Shown piece after piece: positions 6,458 to 13,811 of a DNA stretch of 14,036 nt. The notes below the pieces were generated by a model. The model did not search any database. It saw only the letters and a list, made by a program, of their open reading frames with translations, and had not been told where the DNA came from. Where the stretch lies: contig NZEI01000108.1 in assembly GCA_002690405.1 (NCBI GenBank), positions 1 through 14,036 of the forward strand. Reading direction: 5' to 3'. The DNA is from Gammaproteobacteria bacterium. GTDB lineage: Bacteria; Pseudomonadota; Gammaproteobacteria; Pseudomonadales; Azotimanducaceae. The number at the start of each line of letters is the position of its first letter. The first letter of the stretch is position 1. The translations under genes were made by a program, and so were the position numbers.

Positions 6458-7192
6458 TTATGGACACAGGGTTGCTACTTTCTGGCCAATTAAAGCGAAA
6501 CACATTTGGCTTGCACAACTGCTCGCCCGGCGGTTTATTTCGCCGGGGTCGGCGGCGCTGTGGTTGAATGCAGAGCCCAGCATTGTTGTGCTCGATACCC
6601 GAACGTCGTCGAGGCAGGGTGGGTAGGCATACAATTCCGAGTGGTTGTTAACCATTTCGTTATATACGGCTGATAAACGATCTTGCGCCTGCTCGGCGGC
6701 GGTCATTGACTGCTCGGCAGCCTCAGCGCGCTGTGTCAGCGTGGTGAACAAAAGATCCGAGCGATACCAGTACAACCGAAATTTACCGTCGTCGCGTTTA
6801 ACCACAGCACCCTCCTTAATCGGCCGTCCGCGCCGATCTCGGCTTGCATACCAGATCTCCACAAATTCACCGCATGCGCGTTGACCACCGTCGCCAAAGC
6901 ACTCGAGCGCTTTGATGCGCTCGCGTTTGCGACTCTCAGGCACCACTTGAGCGGCGTGTTCTTGCATGTCCGCACATGAGGCGGCTGGGAACATCAGCAA
7001 ACCAAAGGCATGACAGGTTGCCGGCTGCGATGAATTGCTATTAGCTAACCACTGAACAAGAAAATTCTCTGCATCCAACAGTGTTTGCTGTTGCGTATTG
7101 CCGCACCCGCCTGCCAGGAGGCAGGCGACTGCGATAAACCCTAGGGCGCGGGTTTTAGACCCGTTCAATGATGATTGCGGGTGCCATGCCAC
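6458..7192 (-). CDS. Cysteine-rich lipoprotein of unknown function
   Basis: I do not recognise this family. The product (244 residues from GTG 7192) has a lipoprotein signal: a hydrophobic run ending LLAGGC, with Cys30 as the lipidated residue. The mature part has eight more cysteines (60, 73, 98, 107, 183, 226, 231, 243), an even number that fits up to four disulfides in an oxidising periplasm. Around residues 107-145 is a segment rich in aromatic and charged residues (CGEFVEIWYASRD, KFRLYWYRSDLLF). A predicted helix rich in Ala, Glu and Gln (about 152-182) may be a coiled coil. The start is uncertain: GTG 7192 overlaps the thiolase gene by 38 bases, whereas TTG 7168 overlaps by 14 and gives a compact signal peptide. 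Its place inside an acyl-CoA operon suggests a link to substrate capture or the cell envelope, but this is inference. Confidence 0.7.
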   Translation of the reverse strand: MAWHPQSSLNGSKTRALGFIAVACLLAGGCGNTQQQTLLDAENFLVQWLANSNSSQPATCHAFGLLMFPAASCADMQEHAAQVVPESRKRERIKALECFGDGGQRACGEFVEIWYASRDRRGRPIKEGAVVKRDDGKFRLYWYRSDLLFTTLTQRAEAAEQSMTAAEQAQDRLSAVYNEMVNNHSELYAYPPCLDDVRVSSTTMLGSAFNHSAADPGEINRRASSCASQMCFALIGQKVATLCP

Positions 7193-8393
7193 CGCCCGTG
7201 CACATGGTGACCAGGCCAGTGTTCAGATCTCGCCGCTCCAACTCATCGAGTACCGTGCCGATTAAAATAGAGCCGGTCGCCGCAATTGGATGACCTAGAG
7301 CCATGGCTCCGCCATTGACGTTGACCTTGGCTGGATCCAATGCGAGGTCGCGTATGAACTTTGCCGCAACCACAGAGAATGCTTCGTTGATTTCAAACAA
7401 GTCGATATCGTTCGTAGTCATGCCTGCGCGCTCTAGCGCTTTCTTTGCCGCAGGTACAGGTTCATTCAGCATCAGTGTTGGGTCACCGCCAACTGTTGCC
7501 ATGGCGACAATGCGCGCGCGGGGTTTCCAGCCGACTTTATCGGCGTAGGCCTTGTTGCTCAAAATCAGTGCGGCGGCGCCATCCACCACCCCTGAACTGT
7601 TGCCAGCATGGTGGACATGATTAATTGCCAGATCTGGGTAGCGCCGCGCCACCAATTGTGCAAAGGTTTCGCCGCCGTCATCGATTGGCGCATCCATAAA
7701 TTGCGAAAATACCGTTGGCAGGCTCGCCAGTGTTTCGAGAGTCGTGCCTGGGCGCGGGAATTCTTCGCGGTCTAGGGCGGTTGTGCCGTCATCGTTGCTA
7801 ACGGCAATCAAGCTGCGGTCAAAGTGGCCATTGGCCATGGCGTGTTGCGCTCGGTTCTGACTTTCGACAGCCAAAGCATCCAATTCTTCACGGCTGAAAC
7901 CTTCAAGGGTGGCGATAATGTCAGCACAGACGCCTTGGTGCGGTTGCGGGTGCAAGTCGCGTAAGTGCAAATTGCCGCCGTCCACCGTGCGATTGTTGTT
8001 TTCCGGCATTAATGTTGCGGTATACGACATCATTTCTACGCCGCCCGCGACGCATAGGTCATCCATACCGCTCATGATGTTCGCCGCGGCTAGATTTACC
8101 GAAGTGATGCCTGACCCGCAAAAGCGGTCAAGGGTCACAGCCGAGGCAGAGGTATCCCAGCCGGCGTCCAATGCGGCCATGCGTCCGATGCAAGAACCCT
8201 GCTTACCCACTTGGGAACTGCAGCCCACAACGACGTCGTCGATTTCGGCAGTGTTGAGGTCATTGCGTTGTTCAATGCCCTCAAATACTTTGGCGAGCAA
8301 ACGACTCGGGTGAAACTCGGACAGTGAACCCTTGCCGAGTTTGCCGATACCGCGGGGTGTACGTGCGGCGTCAATAATGTATGCGTCTGTCAT
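7155..8393 (-). CDS. Thiolase (acetyl-CoA C-acyltransferase)
   Basis: This thiolase-superfamily enzyme should cleave a 3-ketoacyl-CoA with CoA to give acetyl-CoA and a shortened acyl-CoA. Its 412 residues fit the degradative or biosynthetic thiolase size. Catalytic elements are all present: nucleophile Cys92 in DRFCGSG, NEAF (Asn336), His368 in GGAMALGHPIAATGS, and Cys398 in MCTGGGMAPA. The start is firm: AAGGAG lies 5 bases upstream of the ATG at 8393. The 3' end overlaps the lipoprotein gene. The gene sits 42 bases behind the crotonase-family gene. The beta-oxidation context favours degradation over acetoacetyl-CoA synthesis, but a biosynthetic thiolase cannot be excluded from motifs alone. 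Confidence 0.93.
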   Translation of the reverse strand: MTDAYIIDAARTPRGIGKLGKGSLSEFHPSRLLAKVFEGIEQRNDLNTAEIDDVVVGCSSQVGKQGSCIGRMAALDAGWDTSASAVTLDRFCGSGITSVNLAAANIMSGMDDLCVAGGVEMMSYTATLMPENNNRTVDGGNLHLRDLHPQPHQGVCADIIATLEGFSREELDALAVESQNRAQHAMANGHFDRSLIAVSNDDGTTALDREEFPRPGTTLETLASLPTVFSQFMDAPIDDGGETFAQLVARRYPDLAINHVHHAGNSSGVVDGAAALILSNKAYADKVGWKPRARIVAMATVGGDPTLMLNEPVPAAKKALERAGMTTNDIDLFEINEAFSVVAAKFIRDLALDPAKVNVNGGAMALGHPIAATGSILIGTVLDELERRDLNTGLVTMCTGGGMAPAIIIERV

Positions 8394-8435
8394 AACAACT
8401 CCTTTTCGTAACTAGTCAGTAAATCAGTAGTGTGC

Positions 8436-9227
8436 CTATCGGCCCTTGAATTCGGCTTCGCGTTTTTCCATGAACGACGCCATACCTTCAGCAAAGTCTT
8501 TGGACTGAAACAGCGGTAACAGTTGTAAGAATACGTGATGTACGTGGTCGTTGAAGGTTTCGTTCATACCCATGCGCATCATGCGCTTTGATGCCTGAAC
8601 CGCCAGCGGTGCGCGTCCCGCGATCTCCTTGGCCAGCATGCTCGCACGTTCGCCAACCTCGTTGTTGTTGACCACGTGGGACACTAAACCCATGTCCTCG
8701 CACTCGGCGGCACTGAGGGTTTTGCCAGTAAAGATAATTTCGCTGGCCCGCGACCAGCCGATCAGGCGTGGCAAGATCCAGGTGCCACCAGACTCCGGAA
8801 CAACCCCGCGTGCTGTGAAAGCGGCAGCGAGTTTGGCGGTGTCGGCCATAATGCGAATATCGCAGCCCAGCGCCAGGTCCATACCATAGCCCGCGGCCGA
8901 ACCATTAAGTGCAGCGATCGTCGGTGTGTCGAGATTGTGCAGTACTGTCGGCGGCGTATTCTTTAAATCTAGGGTTGTTGGTGTGGAGCGTTCTGACGAA
9001 AGATTGTCAGTGATATCACTGCCACGCAGATCAAGACCAGCGCAAAAGAACTTGCCGCTGCCAGTGATAATAATGGCGCGCACATCCGCATCCGCATCCG
9101 CTTGCAGCAGTAAATCGCTAAAACGCTTCAACATGCTTCCAGAGATCGTATTCTGTTGTTCGGGCCGGTTAAAGGTAATGGTCGCGACGTGGTCTTCCAC
9201 GGTGTAGAGCATTTGGTTGTCGGTCAT
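8436..9227 (-). CDS. Enoyl-CoA hydratase/isomerase (crotonase) family protein
   Basis: This 263-residue protein has the crotonase fold landmarks: FCAGLDL (61-67) and NGSAAGYGMDLALGCD (108-123), whose backbone amides form the oxyanion hole, then GVVPESGGTW (141-150). In rat enoyl-CoA hydratase the two catalytic glutamates are 144 and 164. By ungapped alignment these fall on Asp117 and Phe137 here, so simple hydratase chemistry is not assured. Glu145 of PESGG could be the acid instead, as may be the case in related subfamilies. Hydratase is the expected role beside the dehydrogenase and thiolase, but isomerase, hydrolase or another crotonase reaction is possible. The ATG at 9227 has GAGGGA a few bases upstream. 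The segment ADADAD (43-48) is encoded by three CATCCG units on the plus strand. Confidence 0.9.
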   Translation of the reverse strand: MTDNQMLYTVEDHVATITFNRPEQQNTISGSMLKRFSDLLLQADADADVRAIIITGSGKFFCAGLDLRGSDITDNLSSERSTPTTLDLKNTPPTVLHNLDTPTIAALNGSAAGYGMDLALGCDIRIMADTAKLAAAFTARGVVPESGGTWILPRLIGWSRASEIIFTGKTLSAAECEDMGLVSHVVNNNEVGERASMLAKEIAGRAPLAVQASKRMMRMGMNETFNDHVHHVFLQLLPLFQSKDFAEGMASFMEKREAEFKGR

Positions 9228-9269
9228 AGTTCCCTCGGATTCAGTTGGGCAAAAAAGCTGAGTTATGGC

Positions 9270-10067
9270 CTAAGCATTCCGCTCCGGCATCTTCTCCTCG
9301 CTGACAGCGTAACCGGCCTCTACCGGAATGCACAGATATTGGCCATCTTCTCGACGCTCTGTCCAAGGCAATACCGGAATAATGTCAGAGCGCTCAGCTT
9401 GCTCTAGGGCTTGGGTGACGCTGTTGGCGGTAGCCAGCTTTTCTAAATTGCGCAGGGTGGGAAATATCACTGTGCGCTTACCTGATTTAGCTTCCTCGAC
9501 GGCGGCTCCCGGTGCGATCCATATTGAGTCGACTGATTCATAGCCGTCGTGCAAGGCCAAGTGATCCGCCGGAGCTATGGCAAGATAAAAATGCGTATCA
9601 AACCGCTTGGGCATCATCGGTGGTGTGATCCAATGAGCAAAGTGAACCAACTGATCGCACGCAAGCTGCAGTTGCTGTTGCTGCAGAAAATCTAGCAAGG
9701 TGATGTCGCCCTTGTTCATTGGCTCGCGGAATTCTTGCAATGTAGCAAGACGCTCGCCACTGATAATGTCTGTCGAGCCCTGTTCTCGAGCCAATAAGAT
9801 GCCGCATTCTTCGAAAGCCTCGCGGATTGCGCTGACCTGCGCTGCGCGCATATCCGTGTCCGCATGTTCACCATGCAGGAATGGAATCAGCGCGCTGTCA
9901 AAGTCCTGCGGGTCCGCCTTACCGCCCGGGAAAACTAGGGCGCCCGAGGCGAAATCGATTTGATGGTGGCGTACCACCATAAAAACCTCCAAGCCAGCAC
10001 TGCCGTCGCGCAGCAGTAAAATGGTCGCTGCGGGTTTCGGTTCTGGTGGTGTGGGTTTATCACTCAT
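9270..10067 (-). CDS. Nudix hydrolase (NUDT19-like, possible CoA/acyl-CoA diphosphatase)
   Basis: This 265-residue protein has a Nudix fold: LVFPGGK (44-50) followed by IREAFEECGILL (81-92), the metal-binding REUxEExGU core. The gap between the Gly-Gly and this core is about 19 residues longer than in a standard Nudix box. Such insertions are known in the NUDT19/RP2 group, whose mammalian member hydrolyses CoA and acyl-CoAs to phosphopantetheine and 3',5'-ADP. Position inside an acyl-CoA operon supports a CoA-type substrate, where it could clear dead-end acyl-CoAs. This remains inference. The C-terminal ~170 residues have no separate domain I can name. AGGA lies 7 bases before the ATG at 10067; spacing to the neighbours is 39 and 42 bases. 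Confidence 0.85.
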   Translation of the reverse strand: MSDKPTPPEPKPAATILLLRDGSAGLEVFMVVRHHQIDFASGALVFPGGKADPQDFDSALIPFLHGEHADTDMRAAQVSAIREAFEECGILLAREQGSTDIISGERLATLQEFREPMNKGDITLLDFLQQQQLQLACDQLVHFAHWITPPMMPKRFDTHFYLAIAPADHLALHDGYESVDSIWIAPGAAVEEAKSGKRTVIFPTLRNLEKLATANSVTQALEQAERSDIIPVLPWTERREDGQYLCIPVEAGYAVSEEKMPERNA

Positions 10068-10106
10068 AATGTTGTCCTGTCGGATGCGAATGTTTTAGCG
10101 GGCCGG

Positions 10107-11003
10107 CTAGCGCCCCGCCACATGTTGAATAAATGTGTCCAGAGTTTTCAGCTTTGCCGCCGTAGCCCCCAGAGTAAAGTCCGGTACGATCAGTTCATCC
10201 ACCCCAGCATCGGCGTAGGCTTGTACAATATCTCTGATCTCATCGGGTGTGCCGATAATTGAGGGCCTTGCCGCCGCGCCTGCTCGGGCTTGCTCGAGTA
10301 TTTTGCTGTCCTCGCTCATAAACAGCAGGGCTACCGCAGAGCGCTGAATGCTCTTAGGATCGCGACCCAAGTCAGCGCAGTGCTGATCAAGTATCTGCAT
10401 CTTATGCCGTAGCGTGTCCACCGTGCCCCAGACATTCCACTCATCCGCATGAGCGGCGGTTATTCGCAGCGTCACCTTTTCGCCACCGCCGCCGATCATC
10501 AGCGGTAGGTTTTTTTGTACTGGCTTTGGTTCTAAGGTCGCATTTTCCAGTTGATAGTATTTGCCTGAGAAGGTGCTCTCATGATTTGCAAATAGGGCCT
10601 TAATGACTTCGCAGGCCTCATCGAGTTTCTCTAAACGCTCGCCAACGCTGCCAAATTCAATTCCGTATTGTTGGTGTTCGTTTTCTTGCCAACCGCTGCC
10701 TAGGCCCAGAACCACACGTCCTTGGGTAATGTGATCCAAGGTTACCGCCATCTTCGCCAGTACCGCGGGGTGTCGATAAGTGTTGCCCGTTACTAATGTG
10801 CCTATGCGTAGCCGTGGTACCTCAGCGCCGATTGCTGCCAAGGTAATCCAGGCTTCTGGCCATGGCACATGAGTATCTGCAGCGTTTGGCATAAAGTGAT
10901 CGGCATACCAAAAGCCGTCCCAACCGGTTTTTTCCACATGTTTCGCCAGTTCTTTAACGTCGGTATAAGACTGGCTCGGATTCGGCCAAAAGCTAAAGCG
11001 CAT
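10107..11003 (-). CDS. LLM-class flavin/F420-dependent oxidoreductase
   Basis: This is a luciferase-like monooxygenase-fold (TIM barrel) oxidoreductase of 298 residues. Visible family segments are GFWYADHF (30-37), GTLVTGNTYRHPAVLAK (68-84), GRVVLGLGSGWQENEH (95-110) and a later IGGGGEKVTLRIAA-like stretch (the sequence has an extra Thr) followed by ADEWN. They resemble the F420-dependent LLM oxidoreductase group, but FMN use cannot be excluded. The substrate is unknown. I place the start at ATG 11003, where GGAG is 5 bases upstream. An in-frame ATG at 11015 would have its G-run directly abutting it. It is the first gene of the minus-strand cluster, so it probably performs an early redox step or side-chain modification of the compound the downstream enzymes degrade. 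Confidence 0.88.
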   Translation of the reverse strand: MRFSFWPNPSQSYTDVKELAKHVEKTGWDGFWYADHFMPNAADTHVPWPEAWITLAAIGAEVPRLRIGTLVTGNTYRHPAVLAKMAVTLDHITQGRVVLGLGSGWQENEHQQYGIEFGSVGERLEKLDEACEVIKALFANHESTFSGKYYQLENATLEPKPVQKNLPLMIGGGGEKVTLRITAAHADEWNVWGTVDTLRHKMQILDQHCADLGRDPKSIQRSAVALLFMSEDSKILEQARAGAAARPSIIGTPDEIRDIVQAYADAGVDELIVPDFTLGATAAKLKTLDTFIQHVAGR

Positions 11004-11064
11004 ACCTTCTCCCATTCCCCCGTGAGCACGCGTAAGTTCTGATGCAGGCCATTGATGTTCGCTT
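11004..11064. promoter_or_regulatory. Short divergent intergenic region
   Basis: These 61 bases separate the divergent LLM gene and the three-gene plus-strand unit. Both promoters must lie here or within the coding ends. No convincing -35/-10 pair is visible in either direction; a minus-strand TTGCCA within the 5' end of the plus-strand gene has only a poor -10 partner. The tight spacing suggests the two units could share control. Confidence 0.3.
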
Positions 11065-11529
11065 ATGTATCAGCCTATGGCAAACTGCGCCGCCAAGAGT
11101 ATCCGTCGAACCGCCTGTCGCCTTATTGCTATGCCGTTAGTCGTAACAGCCCTAGTTATTGTTCTGGTGTTCCTTTACCTGCGAATGAACCGACAGGCGC
11201 GGCTGCGTTGGGTGCGGCAAATCGACCTGCCCGGTCTGTGGCGTGAGCAAGACTCCGGTGCTGCGCGAATACCGCGAGAACTGCGCTTATTGGGCGGCAT
11301 CGCAGCCGGCGACTACCTACTAATCGAAGGTCAGCGCGAGCAGCGCGGCCAGTGGGTATTTCGTGGCGACCAATTGCTGTTGACGACAGACCAGGGCCAG
11401 ACCGAAGTATATGTTTTGCGTTTATTTAAACCCGGCCAGATAAGCCTACAGGCAGGCGAAGGCGATACTCGTTTGTTTCAAAAACAAACCGATAACGTCA
11501 TAAGCATGCAGCGTCCCCCCCGAGATTAG
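11065..11529 (+). CDS. Single-pass membrane protein of unknown function
   Basis: The product (154 residues) has a basic N-terminus (KSIRRTACR), one clear membrane segment at about residues 21-39, and then a soluble domain of ~110 residues. Basic residues flank the membrane segment on both sides, so topology is not obvious. The soluble part begins LPGLWREQ and alternates short hydrophobic strands with polar turns (GDYLLIEG, GQWVFRGDQLLL, TEVYVLRLF, RLFQKQ). This is suggestive of a small beta-barrel or lipocalin-like fold, but no family is recognised. ATG codons at 11077 and 11131 are alternative starts and no candidate has a clear ribosome site. It is 12 bases from the DUF815 ATPase gene, so the two are probably cotranscribed. 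Confidence 0.62.
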   Translation: MYQPMANCAAKSIRRTACRLIAMPLVVTALVIVLVFLYLRMNRQARLRWVRQIDLPGLWREQDSGAARIPRELRLLGGIAAGDYLLIEGQREQRGQWVFRGDQLLLTTDQGQTEVYVLRLFKPGQISLQAGEGDTRLFQKQTDNVISMQRPPRD

Positions 11530-11541
11530 CGAGGTAACTGT

Positions 11542-12456
11542 GTGAGCAAAAGCGACCATCAAGCCAATGAGTCGGTTTTTCTTGAATTAGCTCAGCGCGC
11601 CCTTGCGCTGTTGCCAACCACCCAGCAAGTAGATTGGGCCGAGACTGCAGCGGCGGTCTGGCTGCCCGGACGCTGGCGCGGTCAGCTGCACAGTGTTGCA
11701 AGCATTGCTACCACTGGACTGGGCGATTTGTTGCACATAGACCGACAAAAACAGCAGTTAGTGGATAACACGCGACAATTCGTTGCAGGTTTCCCCGCCA
11801 ATAATGCTCTGTTGTGGGGCGCGCGCGGGACTGGTAAGTCGTCGCTTATCTCGGCACTTGTGCAGGAATTTTTCGGCCATGGGTTGCGCGTCGTAGAGGT
11901 CGGTAAGGATGCCCTAGCAGACCTAAATACAGTGGTGCAGCAACTGGCAAATCAGCCCTATAAGTTCATTCTGTTTTGCGACGACTTATCCTTTGAGGCG
12001 ACCGATCCGTCATACAAAGTATTAAAAAGTGCACTGGAAGGCTCGATTGTTGCGGGGGCTGCAAATGTGGTGATTTATGCAACCTCGAACCGTCGTCATT
12101 TGCTGCCAGAACGGATGAGTGATAACCAGCAGGCGCGGATGGTGGATGAAGAATTGCACCAGTCTGAGGCGACTGAAGAAAAGGTTTCGCTATCTGATCG
12201 CTTTGGATTGTGGCTGTCATTTTATCCGGTCAAACAAGAGGCCTATCTGGATATGGCGACACATTGGGTGATGACGCTCGCCAAGGCATTCGACGCCCAA
12301 GATCAGCCTTGGGCCAGTGATCTCGAGGAATATCGCGCTGCGGCCTTGCGCTGGGCGCTAGCACGCGGTGTGCGCAGTGGACGCACTGCCCAGCATTTTG
12401 CGCGGCACTGGGTGGGTCAACAGCTCACCCGCAGCACTGAAAACCAAAACAATTAA
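11542..12456 (+). CDS. DUF815 family P-loop ATPase
   Basis: This is an AAA-type ATPase of the DUF815 family (304 residues), cytoplasmic; its function is not established. Visible motifs: Walker A GARGTGKS (93-100), Walker B FILFCDD (142-148), the sensor-like ATSNRRHLLPE (180-190) and SLSDRFGLW (216-224), where Arg220 is a likely arginine finger. An acidic stretch (DEELHQSEATEEK, about 202-214) precedes the latter, as is usual in this family. The GTG start at 11542 is supported by GAGGT (11531-11535). It sits between genes for a single-pass membrane protein and an outer-membrane beta-barrel, 12 and 14 bases away, which hints at a job linked to the envelope. Family members resemble AAA remodelling ATPases, but no partner is known to me. 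Confidence 0.9.
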   Translation: MSKSDHQANESVFLELAQRALALLPTTQQVDWAETAAAVWLPGRWRGQLHSVASIATTGLGDLLHIDRQKQQLVDNTRQFVAGFPANNALLWGARGTGKSSLISALVQEFFGHGLRVVEVGKDALADLNTVVQQLANQPYKFILFCDDLSFEATDPSYKVLKSALEGSIVAGAANVVIYATSNRRHLLPERMSDNQQARMVDEELHQSEATEEKVSLSDRFGLWLSFYPVKQEAYLDMATHWVMTLAKAFDAQDQPWASDLEEYRAAALRWALARGVRSGRTAQHFARHWVGQQLTRSTENQNN

Positions 12457-12470
12457 CTAGGGCATCCGTT

Positions 12471-13508
12471 ATGGCTCGAAGAATGATCTCAGCGCTGCGT
12501 TCGCGTTGCTGTATGCAATTGGCAGGACTCTTGGTATTAGCGTTGTGGGGTAATGCTCAGGCGGACACTCTGTTATTGCATAACGGCGATCGCCTGACTG
12601 GCACTTTGATTTCAATCGCCGACGAAAAGGTTGCCTTCGAAACGGTTTACGCGGGGGTGTTAAAGGTAGAGCAGCGCGTGGTTTCGCAAATAGAAACCAG
12701 CCGCAACTATATCTTTCGCGGTGCCGCCTTTGAGCAGCGAGGTCAGTTGCTGGTGATCGACGGTCAACAGAGCGTTGGTCAACCCGATGATTTCTCGCCC
12801 TTGGACATCAACTCCATTGAGTCTGCGGATCGAGTTCAACGGGTGGTCGCTATGCTGCCGTTGGACTGGGTATCGCGCGTTGACTTGTCCGCGGTGTTCT
12901 CGTCTGGCAACTCAAGTACCGAAAGTTTCAACACCCTCGCGGAATCGCGGTTGAAACGCACCAATGCAGAGCATTTGGCAACACTATTGCGTAACACAGA
13001 GAAAGCAGAAGGCGTGACCAGTAAGGATCAGGTAGACCTCTCTTATGGCTTCAAGCGTTTTATCTCGCCGCGTTGGTATGGCTCAGCTAACGGTAACTAC
13101 TTTCGTGATGAACTGAAGGATATCGACCAGCGCCTATCTCTCGGTGCCGGCCTAGGTTTTCAATTGGCCAACAGTCGTTTGGGGGTATTGTCCACCGAAG
13201 TGGGTGTGAGTGCCGTACAGGAGCGTCTTGACGGCATCGATCGTACCAATCCAGCGGGGCGCTGGGCGATTGATTTTCAGCGTTATTTCTTCGACCGACG
13301 TATGGAGTTGTTTCATCGACAAACGGTACTGGCGATTGCGTCAGAGAATCGGGGCCAGGTGCTGACGTCGAGTACTGGTCTGCGCTTTGCGTTAAGCGAG
13401 CGCATAGACACTGCCTTACGTACAGACATTAACTACGAAACAGACCCGCCTCCTGGCAGTGAAAATACCGATACCACTTATACCCTTGGTATCGGCTTGA
13501 AGTTTTAA
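12471..13508 (+). CDS. DUF481 family outer-membrane beta-barrel protein (YdiY-like)
   Basis: This 345-residue protein has a Sec signal peptide: MARRMISALRSR, a hydrophobic core (LAGLLVLALW) and cleavage expected after AQA (residue 31). The mature N-terminus (LLLHNGDRLTGTLISI...) is a small strand-rich domain common in DUF481 proteins. From about residue 135 to the end, alternating strands fit a DUF481 barrel. The C-terminal residue is Phe in TLGIGLKF, a good beta-signal for Bam-dependent insertion. DUF481 proteins such as E. coli YdiY are of unknown function. AGGG (12459-12462) lies 8 bases before the ATG, which supports this start. It is the last gene of the unit; no T-tailed hairpin follows. 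Confidence 0.9.
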   Translation: MARRMISALRSRCCMQLAGLLVLALWGNAQADTLLLHNGDRLTGTLISIADEKVAFETVYAGVLKVEQRVVSQIETSRNYIFRGAAFEQRGQLLVIDGQQSVGQPDDFSPLDINSIESADRVQRVVAMLPLDWVSRVDLSAVFSSGNSSTESFNTLAESRLKRTNAEHLATLLRNTEKAEGVTSKDQVDLSYGFKRFISPRWYGSANGNYFRDELKDIDQRLSLGAGLGFQLANSRLGVLSTEVGVSAVQERLDGIDRTNPAGRWAIDFQRYFFDRRMELFHRQTVLAIASENRGQVLTSSTGLRFALSERIDTALRTDINYETDPPPGSENTDTTYTLGIGLKF

Positions 13509-13557
13509 GTCAAGCGTGAATATTTTCCTGCGGGTGGCAAGAAACCGGTGGCTGGGC

Positions 13558-13586
13558 TTGACTGTACGCATGGCCATTCATAGAAT
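13558..13586 (+). promoter_or_regulatory. Sigma-70 promoter of tRNA-Glu gene
   Basis: TTGACT at 13558-13563, a spacer of exactly 17 bases, and TAGAAT at 13581-13586 form a near-consensus promoter. The following bases GCGCGCC are a GC-rich discriminator typical of stable-RNA promoters under stringent (ppGpp) control. The inferred start is near 13593, giving a leader of about 55 bases before the mature tRNA. Confidence 0.8.
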
Positions 13587-13612
13587 GCGCGCCTTCTTGA
13601 TCGTCTGTTGTG

Positions 13613-13624
13613 AATCAGCTGATT
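13613..13624. repeat. 12-base palindrome in the tRNA-Glu leader
   Basis: AATCAGCTGATT is perfectly self-complementary. Outside it, CTGT (13605-13608) and ACAG (13625-13628) can also pair if four bases are bulged. It lies between the promoter and the mature tRNA 5' end, so it may be a protein site or a hairpin in the precursor leader. Confidence 0.4.
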
Positions 13625-13647
13625 ACAGCCGTCGCTTAAGATCCTGC

Positions 13648-13723
<76 letters not shown>

Positions 13724-13736
13724 CAATTGTATTAAG

Positions 13737-13770
13737 GCCCTTGCGGTAAACGCCGCAAGGGCTTTTTTTT
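13737..13770 (+). terminator. Intrinsic terminator of tRNA-Glu unit
   Basis: GCCCTTGCGG and CCGCAAGGGC form a perfect 10-base-pair stem with the loop TAAACG, followed by eight T bases (13763-13770). This is a textbook Rho-independent terminator for the plus strand, 13 bases after the tRNA. On the minus strand no T-run follows the stem, so it should act mainly in one direction. Confidence 0.95.
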
Positions 13771-13811
13771 GCCAGCGAGTATGGCGCGGCCTTTGCCAAA
13801 CTCATCGAATC

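Noticed and set aside
7909..8313. 134-codon plus-strand frame antisense to the thiolase gene
   Set aside because: The thiolase reading is backed by all catalytic motifs; the opposite frame has none.
9083..9100. Three tandem CATCCG units as a possible phase-variable repeat
   Set aside because: They encode an ADADAD run in frame; 6-base units change length without shifting frame, and three copies are too few to suggest slippage control.
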